Below are positions 10,693 to 23,700 of a DNA stretch of 64,000 nucleotides, piece after piece. The position numbers and the translations under genes are program-made. The DNA comes from Cloeon dipterum. Lineage: Eukaryota; Arthropoda; Insecta; Ephemeroptera; Baetidae. Where the stretch lies: positions 25,317,681 through 25,381,680 of the forward strand of contig NC_088786.1 of assembly GCF_949628265.1 (NCBI RefSeq), in the 5' to 3' direction. The notes below the pieces were generated by a model, which ran no database searches, had not been told where the DNA came from, and saw only the letters and a list, made by a program, of their open reading frames with translations. The first letter of the stretch is position 1. Every line of letters starts with the position of its first letter.

Positions 10693-13600
10693 ATGAAGCA
10701 CCTAATATTCCTCTCTCTGGGGATCTTGCTTTTATCAGGTTTGTTTCAAAGAAATCGCGTGAATGTACATAGTTCCACATTCAAGGGGGACTTTAAAACA
10801 GATTTGAGGGGGTCGTTGAACCGGCAAATTTGCTGTTCCCTAAAATTGACGCCGTGTCCAAAGTTCGTGTCAAACATAGGGGACTCCAGAAATTTCTTTG
10901 AATTTGAACAGTAAATTAAATTGTTAAAAACAAGTATATTTCAAGTTAATTCATGATAATACTCATTCGACACGATTCGAATGTGAGGAAATAATAGAGG
11001 GAGACTGAAAGCGCACAGGCATGCTTTATCTCGTTATTTAAAGAGTCGGCTCAGGCTGGATCAGTGGAATTGTCACTTGACACTTCTTGACAAGTTTAAT
11101 TTTTTAGGGCTGTCGGGAGCAGCTGCTGATGAAGAACCACAAACAGTCACCGTGGAACCTGATTTGGGAAGCAGTCGAGAAGCCTTAAGAACAGGTATGA
11201 TAATCTTTGTTCGAAGGAAATAATTATCAGCTAATTAATGTGTTGAACTTCAGACGATGAAGCAGTCAAAAGAGAAGAGGAAGCTATTAAGTTGGATGGT
11301 CTCAATGTTGCACAGATAAAAGAGTTGCGGGACAAAGCGGAGAAATTCACTTTCCAGGCTGAAGTCAATAGAATGATGAAACTTATCATCAATTCACTGT
11401 ACAAAAATAAGGAGGTATGCTATATTTTTAAAGTAGAAAAATAATTATGTAATAATTTTAAACGCTTCTCTTAGATTTTCTTGAGAGAATTGATTTCCAA
11501 CGCATCAGACGCTTTGGATAAAATCAGATTGCTCTCGCTGACTGATCCGTCCGCCCTCTCTGCCACGTCTGACTTAGCGATAAAGATCAGGCTGGACCCA
11601 GACACGAAAATGCTGCACATAACAGACACTGGTATTGGAATGACGAAGAGCGATTTGATCAACAACCTTGGCACCATTGCTAAGTCTGGCACTGCCGAGT
11701 TCCTCACCAAAATGCAAGATGCTTCTCAGGGATCTCAGGACACCAATGACATGATTGGGCAGTTTGGAGTTGGTTTCTACTCGGCATTCCTTGGTGAGTT
11801 TGAGATTTAATTAATCTTAATGTATTGTACAATAATAACAAGTTTTATCTTCACAGTGGCCGACACAGTTGTTGTCACAAGCAAGAACAATGAGGATGAG
11901 CAGTACATTTGGGAAAGTGACACGAGCAGCTTCAATATCGCCAAAGACCCGAGAGGAAACACTTTGCCGCGTGGAACCCAGATCAGCTTGAAGTTGAAGC
12001 CAGAAGCTGGCGATTATCTTCAGCCAGAAAACATCAAGAACCTTGTCAAGAAGTACTCTCAGTTCATCAACTTCCCTATTTACCTGTGGACCAGCAAAAC
12101 GGTTACTGAGGAAGAGCCAATCGAGGAAGAAGCCACCAAGGAGGAGGACAAGGACATTGTTGATGAAGAAGATGGTAAAGTTGAGGATGAAGAGGCAAAG
12201 GATGACAAGCCCAAGACAAAGAAGGTCGAGAAGACCGTCTGGGACTGGGAAAAGCTGAATGAAGCCAAGCCCATTTGGACCAGAAAGTATGCATAACAAA
12301 TATTAAGTTAAACTGTAAATAAATTAATTTTGCGTCCCTAGGCCTGCCGACATCTCAGAAGAAGACTATAACGAATTCTACAAAAGTCTGACTAAAGACA
12401 CCAAGGACCCTCTCACCAAGGTCCACTTTGTCGCTGAGGGAGAAGTAACGTTCAAGTCTCTTCTGTATGTCCCAGAAAACCAACCGGGAGAAGGTTTCAA
12501 CAGATACGGTACTAAGACCGATCACATCAAGGTAATTTTCTTTATTAATGAATTTGATTACCAATTCAACCGTTTCTTTTTTAGCTCTTTGTGCGACGTG
12601 TTTTTATCAGCGATGATCTGCAAGACATGATGCCCAGCTATCTATCGTTCATCCAAGGAGTTGTTGACTCTGATGATCTGCCCCTGAATGTCTCCCGTGA
12701 AACTCTCCAGCAGCACAAACTTATCAAAATTATCAAGAAAAAGCTGGTTCGCAAGGCTCTTGACATGCTCAAGAAAATGGACAAGGATGAATACGAGAAG
12801 TTTTGGAAGGAATACTCCACCAAGTGAGCTCAATCCTTAATTATTTTGAGTTCAAACCTGAAATTAATCAATTTGCAGCATTAAGCTTGGAGTTATCGAA
12901 GACTCTGCCAACCGCACCCGCCTGGCCAAGTTGCTGATGTTCCTTTCGTCTAACGGCACTGACCTGACCTCCCTTGCGGAATACGTTGAAAGGATGAAGC
13001 CAAAGCAGGAGCACATCTATTATATTGCTGGATCTAACAGGGAGGAAGTCATGAGGTCGCCTTTTGTCGAAAAGCTGCTGAAGAAGGGCTACGAGGTAAA
13101 ACTTGTAATTCCCAATTCTGTCACAAACTTAAAAATCAAAATCATTTATAGGTTCTGTACCTAGTGGAAGCCGTCGATGAATACTGCATCTCAGCTCTGC
13201 CCGAATTTGAGGGCAAGAAGTTCCAGAACGTTGCCAAGGAGGGCTTCACCTTGGATGAGTCTGAATCGTCTAAGGAAAAGAAGGAGGCCCTGAAGACTCG
13301 ATTTGAGCCTCTGGTCAAATGGTTGAATGATGACGCGCTCAAGGGCCACATTTCAAAGGCTACCCTATCCGAGAGGTTGACCGACTCGCCCTGTGCACTT
13401 GTGGCCAGCATGTTTGGCTGGACTGGCAACATGGAACGACTGGCCGTGTCGAACGCTCACCAAAAGTCTGAAGACCCTCAGAGAAGCTATTACCTCAACC
13501 AGAAGAAGGTAGTGTTCACAGATATTGGATCTGATAGACCTTACATATAATGCTGTTCAGGTTCTTGAAGTGAATCCTGGACACCCTCTGATCAAGGAAT

Positions 13601-13919
13601 TGTTGAGAAGGGTTGAGGATGACCCTGCTGACCCCACTGCTAAAGACATGGCTCTCATGATGTTCAGAACAGCAACCCTCAGGTCAGGGTACATGCTCAA
13701 GGATACGTCAGAGTTTGCCACCAGCATTGAGTCGATGATGCGAAAAACTTTGGGCATTTCCCCTGATGAGAAGGTAATGATTGCCACGTTTGAGTTATTG
13801 ATATTTTAAATTAATCAACTATTATATTTCAGCCCGATGAAGATAGTGAGGAAGTGAGTGAAGAAGATAAGACTGACGATGTTGAAGAGATCAACACAGA
13901 AGAGCATGATGAATTATAA
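10693..13919 (+). CDS. Gp93: Endoplasmin, the ER Hsp90 (GRP94/Gp93)
   Basis: Eleven exons: 10693-10738, 11108-11194, 11254-11414, 11475-11793, 11857-12286, 12342-12531, 12585-12823, 12879-13095, 13152-13508, 13561-13773 and 13833-13919, giving 781 residues. An N-terminal signal peptide ([16 protein letters not shown]) is followed by the GHKL ATPase domain with ELISNASDA (about 103), DTGIGMT and [10 protein letters not shown] Lys/Glu-rich charged linker, the middle domain and the C-terminal dimerisation domain follow. The protein ends HDEL, an ER retrieval signal. It folds secreted and membrane client proteins in the ER lumen. Length and all Hsp90 motifs are intact. AATAAA lies about 60 nt past the stop, and an ERSE sits in the promoter. 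The ATG chosen is the only one giving the signal peptide in frame. Confidence 0.97.
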
Positions 13920-13981
13920 TTATTGTTTTCTCCATTCCATTAATCGTGGTCATTTATCCATCAATTTTTGTTTTGTATGTA

Positions 13982-13987
13982 AATAAA
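13982..13987 (+). terminator. AATAAA polyadenylation signal of Gp93
   Basis: Canonical hexamer 63 nt after the HDEL-TAA end of Gp93. It lies only about 50 nt from the stop codon of the convergent Lys-rich gene at 14037, so the two 3' ends nearly meet. Confidence 0.7.
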
Positions 13988-14036
13988 ACATTTTGCAAAA
14001 AAATTATCATTTATGCGTTTTACTCACAACTTAAAT

Positions 14037-14717
14037 TCAAGAAACAGTCCATTTTTTCTTTCTCTTCTTTGATGGTAAATCCGTCAAGTGTGTGGATGTG
14101 GTGTCAAGACCTATATTTTGTTCACAGTCGCTAACTTCCTCGCAATCCATTGACTCATCTTTGACACGCTTTTTCTTGCGTTCCTTGGTAGCAATAACAC
14201 TAGTATCCCTTTGCGGATAGCGACATAACCCAGAAAGACTACACCTCTTTTTGTAATCTGAAATAGAAGCAAAAATAGACGCTATCTAAAGACGACCCAT
14301 TTCCTCTATTTACACAGTAATGTGTAAAAATAAAGGAATATTTTATGTTGTCCTCAATTTAAAAAATTGTCAAATTATGTACCTGCTCCAAAGAGAGGGT
14401 GTCGTTGCTTCAAATCAGTCGGAAAGACCGATCTTTCAGAAACAATTAAGTCATCGATATCATCTGTTGAAAATATTGGAATGTCCACTTTGACTTTCTT
14501 CTTTGATTTCTTCTGCGGAATAGGCTGCTGAAAAATAGGATCGTGAAAACTATAATACGTTTCAAATAACAAAATAAGAGAATACATACCTTAGTTAAAT
14601 AATGTATGTATATGTACATACGTATAATAATGTATCTTTTTCACTTACCTCAACTATCTCTTCGTCAGATATTTCATGAGCAACGGCTGCTACACTTCTT
14701 TTTTGTTTCTTAGTCAT
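14037..14717 (-). CDS. Unrecognised Lys-rich protein, 144 residues
   Basis: Three minus-strand exons, 14649-14717, 14383-14527 and 14037-14257, join in frame with GT..AG junctions. I do not recognise the product. It begins MTKKQKRSVAAV and contains four basic clusters (QKKSKKKVKV, KERKKKRVK, KKRKKKW and the N-terminal one). Between them are acidic or hydroxylated stretches (STDDIDDLIV, MDCEEVSDCEQ). There is no membrane segment or signal peptide. The basic clusters resemble nuclear or nucleolar localisation signals, so a small nucleolar protein is possible, but that is only inference. It shares a 286-bp intergenic region head-to-head with the zinc-finger gene. Frame continuity across two introns argues that it is a real gene. 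Confidence 0.6.
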
Positions 14718-15003
14718 TTTCCTAGCTCTTTAAATTTGACGTGCCAAGATAAATTATTGATTCCTATTCCTACTGCCTGCCACCCTCCAGCAGCTGGAAA
14801 AATCCCGATAATACATAACTGCACCAGCGTGGTCTTGTTTAGTAGTTTAGTTCATGCCACATCCCACATCCCACGTAAATGCAGAGCCCTCTGTTGTCAA
14901 CACAGGATTCTATTACTGTTATTATTTTTCTTAGGCATACTAGCAGAGAAAGAGCAAAATGGACGCATTGCCGTCGGCAGCGTAAAACTGGAATAAATTT
15001 ACC
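14718..15003. promoter_or_regulatory. Short divergent promoter, Lys-rich gene and zinc-finger gene
   Basis: The start codons of two divergently transcribed genes are 286 bp apart, so both promoters must lie here unless further leader exons exist. No TATA box is evident. No coding signal. Confidence 0.45.
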
Positions 15004-17232
<2,229 letters not shown>

Positions 17233-17351
17233 CATCTCATTTGAGATCTTTCAGCGCGACTGTAAAAAAAAATTATACATACGTTTGGACGATGCATGAG
17301 ATGTGAGAACAGTGGTACCGACAATTTACGCAAATTGGTACAATTCCAAAG

Positions 17352-17357
17352 AATAAA
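17352..17357 (+). terminator. AATAAA polyadenylation signal of the zinc-finger gene
   Basis: Canonical hexamer 120 nt after the stop codon of the zinc-finger gene and before the reverse-strand retroelement. Confidence 0.6.
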
Positions 17358-17442
17358 AATATCAGTATATAATTAATAGAAAAATTATGAATGAAATATT
17401 TATTAGACACCACGGGTGTACAACAACAGGCATATACAATAA

Positions 17443-18420
17443 TTAAATCACAGGTTCATTGCTAGTCTTTGCTTTGGCGGCTTGGCACAGTGTCAAAGTG
17501 TTCTTATCACATTGGAGGAAATGGTAGAAACTGATTGGTTTATCACAGAATTTGCACTCACAGTCCTCACTCGCGCAGGAGTGGTAGGTCAATTTTTTAC
17601 AAATAAAATAGTGAAAACCGTGACAAGCGTGTCTCGTGAACATGTGTCTGTTATTAAAAAGGGCTCCCTTCCAACTTTGGTTGACCATGGCGGGGGTGAC
17701 GAAAAACCCCGGGTCGATTTCGGAGGCCTTAAAGTCCTGGTTAGCTATGAACTTTTTAAATGAGTCAGTCTCCGGCAGTGAATATCTTGTTAACAACTCT
17801 TTTACAAAAAATTCAGTGTCTGCTAATTTATATGTCAGCCTGGATTTAGTTAACTTAGATACAGATAGAGCTCTTTTTAGGAATCTTGATTTGGAGGATT
17901 CTAATTTATTAAAGTCTTTGAGACTTAAAAATGGCCAAATTGCCTCTATTCCGTAGCTTGCGATTGGAGCTATTGCAAGATTGAAAAGTTTCAAAGCAGT
18001 GCTGACTGATGATCTAGGGAGAGAGTTCAGTTTGGAGGTGGCTAAAATTGATGCTCTCACTTTTTTCTCAATATGTTTAGAAAAAGAAATTCCGGAAGAC
18101 TGAAACGTTACTCCTAAATAGGTAAATTCGGTGACGAAATCGACGACCTCATTTCTCACTACTAATTTGTCGGTTTGCTTCAGCCTCCCTCTTCCCTTGT
18201 TTCTAAACTTGAGTATGCTGCATTTTGAAAAATTTAATTTGAGCTCTTTATCCGCTAAATAGTCGATTAAATTGGCCATGAAATTTTTTAATTCCTCCAA
18301 GCAGTTTGAGAGCAGAACAAGATCATCGGCGAACATGATTAATTTGACATTTGGGAAGGTCTGTAAGAGTGCATTTATATCGGAGATTGAATATATAAAG
18401 AGAAATGGAGATAGAATAGA
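17443..18420 (-). mobile_element. 5'-truncated non-LTR retrotransposon, reverse transcriptase C-terminal part
   Basis: A minus-strand open frame of about 325 codons starts inside the RT palm (SPFLFIYSISD), runs through the catalytic box MFADDLVLLS, a form of YADD, and the thumb (TYLGVTF; ASYGIEAIWP). It ends with a Cys/His cluster (CASEDCECKFC...HFLQC) like that after the RT of CR1, jockey or R1 type elements. It stops at TAA 17443-17445 and is followed by about 100 bases of AT-rich tail containing TAATAAA. The endonuclease, any first ORF and the RT fingers are missing, so the copy is dead on arrival as a mobile element. The frame is free of stops, which suggests a recent insertion. It lies directly behind Gemin2 in the same orientation. 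Confidence 0.85.
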
Positions 18421-18442
18421 AAAATTATCATTGTTTTTATTT

Positions 18443-19583
18443 TTACAATTCTTCGAGATCAAGTTGACGGAAGTATTTGGAGACAAGACAAATTATGAGG
18501 TTGAGAGCTGTCACTAATTGCGCATCACAATCAACCTGCTATGATTATAAATTAATATCGAACACAATCAAAAAAGCGACATTACTTACCAATTTATCTC
18601 TCACGTTTGCGCATGTCCTCGCAAGCGCTCTAATAACGCTGCATACATCAGGCGTGAGTGGCAGCTCCAGTCCTGCCAGTAATGAATAAATCCACCTGCC
18701 TTGCTCTACAGTGAAACTTGTGGATTGCATCCACCTTGTATGGTACTCCAGTAACTTTTCTATCAACGGCTGAAATATTTATCAATTCAAATTATCTATG
18801 GATATTGGATATTAAAAAAACTACCTGGTCCAAGGAAAAAATAATGCTGGCTAGAGGAGGATGGAATTCCTCACTGTCTTTCATCGTTGGAGATGTTGTT
18901 TCATAAATTTTGGCACTAATTTCAGACCCAAGACAGAATCGGCACCAAGATCGCTGATCCCCTTTTAGTGGCTAAAATTACAAAAACAATTTACGAAGGA
19001 TCACTTACATTTTGACTTATGCTTAAAAATATACCAGTTCTTTTCTCTGCACATTAATTGCTGTTATTGAGCTGCTCGCCTTCATTTTTGCCAGTTGGGT
19101 GCGGACATTGGAGAAATCAGAAACTTGGCAAATTTTCCACTCTCGAGGAACCAATTGCAAGGACAACGGATTTTCATCCTGCAAGTATGAGTTTTCAATT
19201 AAAAATCAATACTATTCACGAGATCATTCAGCACGAAAGAAATGCTGATTGTTTGACGTATATAGATACTTATATGTATTGATGAAGAAAAAAATATCAA
19301 ATTACTTTTTTCTCAAAACCACTGCTGTAAACCACGGTTTGTTTGCGCAGCTTCTTTTCATCTATGACAGCCACAACCACATCCTCGCACTGTGACGCTT
19401 CGTGTCTGCAGATCACGGAATAAAAACATTTCACACGTGACACCATAATATTACTTACGCCACAAATCTCAAGTATTCAATGGCATCTGAAGGCGCCTCG
19501 CCAGGTTTTAAAGTAACCTTTGTCTTTAAAAGACCATCCACAGGAAAAGCCTTCTTCGCCTGATACTCGTCCTCGTCAGACAT
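18443..19583 (-). CDS. Gemin2: Gemin2, SMN complex subunit
   Basis: Six exons on the minus strand: 19459-19583, 19306-19405, 19035-19178, 18825-18971, 18590-18769 and 18443-18538, giving about 263 residues against 280 in human GEMIN2. Conserved blocks are EYLRFVAHEASQCEDVVVA (N-terminal), a helical middle, VEQGRWIYSLLAGLELPLTP and the C-terminal ALNLIICLVSKYFRQLDL. Gemin2 binds SMN and holds the Sm-protein pentamer during snRNP assembly in the cytoplasm. The last exon ends in TAA with an AATAAA only four bases later. A truncated reverse transcriptase begins within about 25 nt downstream, and its open frame runs back into this exon in another frame. The exact stop position may be off by one base. 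Confidence 0.92.
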
Positions 19584-20748
19584 GATCCAGATATTATCTT
19601 GAGTGTGCCAAGTGTGACAAAACAAACGAAAATTCGAAAAAAGAAACAAAAATAACTTTTAACAGCCAAACATGTGCGTAATGTTTGGCCTTGGCTAGAG
19701 TGTATCATCTACTCTCCTTCTCCTTACTTGTAGCTTTGATTTGACGGCATTGACCGGCCTGGCCTGTTCTGAGTTCTCTTAACAAAAATGGGCGCGTCTG
19801 TCGCATGTTAACAAAAGGCGCGAAATCCATTTTCCATCAACTTGTAAACCACGGAGCGTGAGAACTTTTTTAATTTATTTTATGTGTTTTTGGTTCGAAC
19901 CAAGGTTAATCTTTGTCATTGATCCGTAAACTTTTACAATTTTTTTTTGTAAAAATAGGTCATCATTACTTATTTAAAATTTAAGGGTTAATTTCGTAGA
20001 TTTATGAAAACAATAATTTCATTCATTTTATTCTTTCTTAATATCGTCTGTCACTACAATTTTTTCCTTGAAGTGCGAAGAGCACTGTTGAGTTAAATGA
20101 TTTCATAACCTTCATTACTGAAATAAAATTAGCACTTTCCCTTAAATTTTATTTCTTTGATTCAAAGTTATATTTTGGGAGTTTGGTATTCATCTACGTG
20201 TAGCAAATAAATCATCCAAATAATATTAATAGTAAAAAAAGAGTACCATGTAACTGTGACGATCAATCAGCTTTAATTGTTTCAATTGAACGTTGTTATT
20301 CTTTGTGAAGCCGATAATATCAAACTGGAACAGTCTGCTTTAATAACTATTTGATATATTTATGTTGTTCACCCTAGTGTCTAATAAATCATTCTTTATC
20401 AAATATCTTAAACATCAATAATACTTTGTGTATCATTTTTTAAAACTAAAGAATTTGATGAGATATGATTATTCACCTGGATATGATGATAAAGAAATAT
20501 GATAGTTTTCCAAAGAAATTTTATTCTGAATTGTGCATGAATTAATATTTATAGTATTTGTATTCACATTAATTTACAGAAAATATTTAAAATATAGGTA
20601 GTTGAAGGACAGCTCTATAAAATTTTTAATTTACAAACCACAATAAATTTATGACAGTGTACAAGAAGTATTTAAAACTTACAAAACAAAATGAAACCAC
20701 TCACACAAATCATCCAATAAATAATTTGATTGGCTTTAAGTTTCCTTT
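19584..20748. other. AT-rich gap between loco 3' end and Gemin2
   Basis: Very AT-rich, no coding exon on either strand. It holds the upstream region of Gemin2 (its core promoter should lie within the first few hundred bases, where GC content is higher, about 19680-19850) and the 3' UTR of loco. I see no repeat or RNA gene. Confidence 0.4.
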
Positions 20749-23700
20749 TCACACTATTGTTGTGGAATTTCTATCATCGTCAGAGGACGTAGATGGTGCC
20801 CACTTGGAAACATGCTTTGGGTATGTTTTCGGCTTGGGAGGTAAAGGTGGTGGGTCCATAGGATGTCGAATGGGAGGCGACAGAGGTGGCATTCTGCTGC
20901 CAAAGTAAGCCTCAGCCTGTTCCACCGTTGGCAACAACCCTGAAGACAGATCGATTCCCTCTGTTGACATCAATGGCAGGCAGTCCCCTTCAGAGAGGCG
21001 TCCTTTTTGGAGCCACCTTGGCGAGTTTTCTTTATCCTAACAGTACAAAAAATGCTTTATAACACTGTCTCTTCAATTGAGCTTAGCGCCAAATCTATAA
21101 TTATGATTTCAATATAAAAAGCGAATAATTTTCTATTTTGTTAACCTGGACACATGCACTGAAGGAAGATTTTGGAAGTCTAAAAACCACATGCAACACC
21201 GATAGCTCAGCTCGCTGGCTGGCTCACCTTCAAGAAGTCAGGAAGTTCAAAGTTAATATCAGTGCCTCGCTGGTCTTCTAAACGGCCGCGCTGTGCTCTT
21301 TTCAGACCTTCGTAAAGCTCTATAAAATGAGACAGGATTTTGTTGATACGCACGCCTCTTCAGCTTGTCAACTCACCTTCACTTTCAGACTGACCTTTAG
21401 GGTTCACTCTTAGTCCAGGCACTCTTAGAGTATTGTCATGCACGTCAATGAACCTTGGCACAGCTCCTTTTTTGCTTTTGGACTCCTGTGAAAGAGAAAA
21501 TCGGTTGTTTAAAGTTTAAACCTATGTCGCCTGGTCATGACAGGATCAAGAGTCGGCAAAAGCAAGCATCTTGGTATGGCCTACTGACCCTGGTTTTGTC
21601 CGTGAATGCAGAGTCTCTCCTCAGAAATCGTCCAAATATTCCTGAGCCGTGGTCAGAACTCCAGTCCTCAGACTGTAAAGCCGCATTTTATTTACAAGCT
21701 GAAGCCAAAAGCAAAGGCAAAGCAACTCTCACCTTTACAGAACCTTGGTCGGAGCCTTGAGCACTCTCAGTGGGTTTGCCCTGCAGTAGTTCCTCAAAAA
21801 CCCTGTTTGTGATTTCGTCCAATGTAGATTTGTTTCCTTTTGCTTGGCCTGCTATAATTTGTTTGTAAGTAAGCTCTTTGATTACAATATTATTTCTTTG
21901 TAAACAAACCCGAGTTGCCGCTAATGCAAACTTGCAATCTCTCATTTTCGACAAAAGTGATTGGCTTGTTCACATCAAGCGGGGTTGTATCGCAAATCTA
22001 ACCATGAATTTAAAATTAGTTATCGTAGGAAGTGGTTGAGCATTGATATCTCTATTACCAGTGTTACAATGGCATTCTCCAATTTTAAATTGTGCTTGTT
22101 CAGAATGGGCTTTAAAACTTCCGCCAATGTTTTTGAGGCCTTTGCTCTGACACCTAGGGTTTTCTTGCTTGGGAGATCAAGTCTAAAAACTACTCGTTGC
22201 TCAACACGCACTTCTTTCCCGCTGAGCACACTGCTTTCGTCCGACAAATTGACGCTCTAAAATATTCATGATTGAGCGGTTGGTTTATTTTTGTGCAAAC
22301 TACTCACGTTTGACTGTCCAGAGGCGTAAATTTCAAATGTGCTGTATTGCAGACCCCTTTTTTCTAACAGCCGAGCTATGAGTTGCTTGACTGTGTCTCC
22401 GCGGACAGTTGAAATTACTGTTGTGGCACCATCAGGAAGAATTACTCTGCAGAGTTCGCCAGATTGGCTGACGTCGCCCAGCGAAACCGACTGAGACACA
22501 ACGACATTACTTTCATATAAATTTCAGGTCGCCATCCTCTCACTTGTCTGCTGCTTGTGTTTCGTTGGATCAGAGCCAGGTCCGATGAGGCCAGAGACGA
22601 TCTGCTGCTGGTCAGCTCTGACCTAATTGAGCTAGAGTCGTCGTGCCCTTTTTCCTCACCTCTGTCCCTCGATTTGGACCTTGACTGTCCCGAGTTTTTT
22701 CGCCCCCAGGGTAAGAGAGATTTCCGCCTCCTGTCTTCCGCGTCACTTTGGCTCTTCTTTAGCTGCATGGGGAAATTTATAGCTCGCGCGGAAGCAAAAA
22801 TTGACTCAATGCATACTTTTCCAGGGTTTGGCTCATCCTTAGCGTGCAAAATGAGATCAGGGTCTAGATTGAAATGCTCTGACGAGTCCTTGTAGGAATC
22901 TGACTTAAGGAACCGAGGATAACTGTCAAATTTCATCAGGTTGAAGATTTGCTTTTGAGTGGCGACAAATAGGTTTTCTTTGGCTTCCTCCAGCCCATCT
23001 TTCGTCGCTTGCCTAGCCTGAGAGTCGACATTGACTGGTTCAGGGGCACCAGAGCAAAGGTGCTTCTGAAAAATGTTCTTGGCCAAGGCTTTCCGCGCCG
23101 CGTGATCCTTTAACCGGCGGTACTTTTCACATGCCACCCAAAAGTAGATGTTCTCGTGGCTGAATTCTTTCTTTAGAAACTCCTGTACAGTGATACATAA
23201 AGAAATAATGAATCGAGGAGCTTAAGTGTGCGCGAGTAAAAGATTTGAGCAACGACAAAGGGTCGGCAAATAATAGGAGGTCTTATTAGCATGCAAACAG
23301 CGTATTTGAGGCACTCTCAACTAACCGAGAAGGCGTGCATCCCATTGGGGTCATCAAGCAATTTCTCGAAAGAGTCAAAGCAGTTCGGTTTGGATGGGTC
23401 GACTTCGCCAACATCGCTGTGGTTCCTGCCGTGGGCCCCCAGAGCTCCTTTGGCCTCTGAGCTCTCCTTGTGGCTCTGAAACACGGCACCAGAAACAATT
23501 AGCTTCAATTCGCGACTAAACTCAAGTTTCGTTTTCTAAACTATCACGCTCGATGGATGCAGAGAGAAAACTAAAAATAAAATTTCGGGTGCAGAAATTC
23601 TAAATGACGCACAACGGCTTCATGTGAATGGATTTACCAAAACGCACGCTGCTAAAAAGCATATGTATTTATATTATCATAGGATATTCCGCGTTCAAAA

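Noticed and set aside
10519-10914. 131-codon plus-strand frame across the Gp93 promoter and first exon
   Set aside because: It overlaps the real ATG 10693 in another frame and reads through the donor into intron 1; no coding pattern.
11817-12299. 160-codon open frame antisense to Gp93
   Set aside because: It lies wholly opposite the charged-linker exon of Gp93; Lys/Glu-rich codons produce long antisense frames. No family similarity.
17443-18486. The 347-codon RT frame as an intact host gene
   Set aside because: The first 20 or so codons are the Gemin2 last exon in a wrong frame, and the RT lacks fingers and endonuclease. It is a truncated element.
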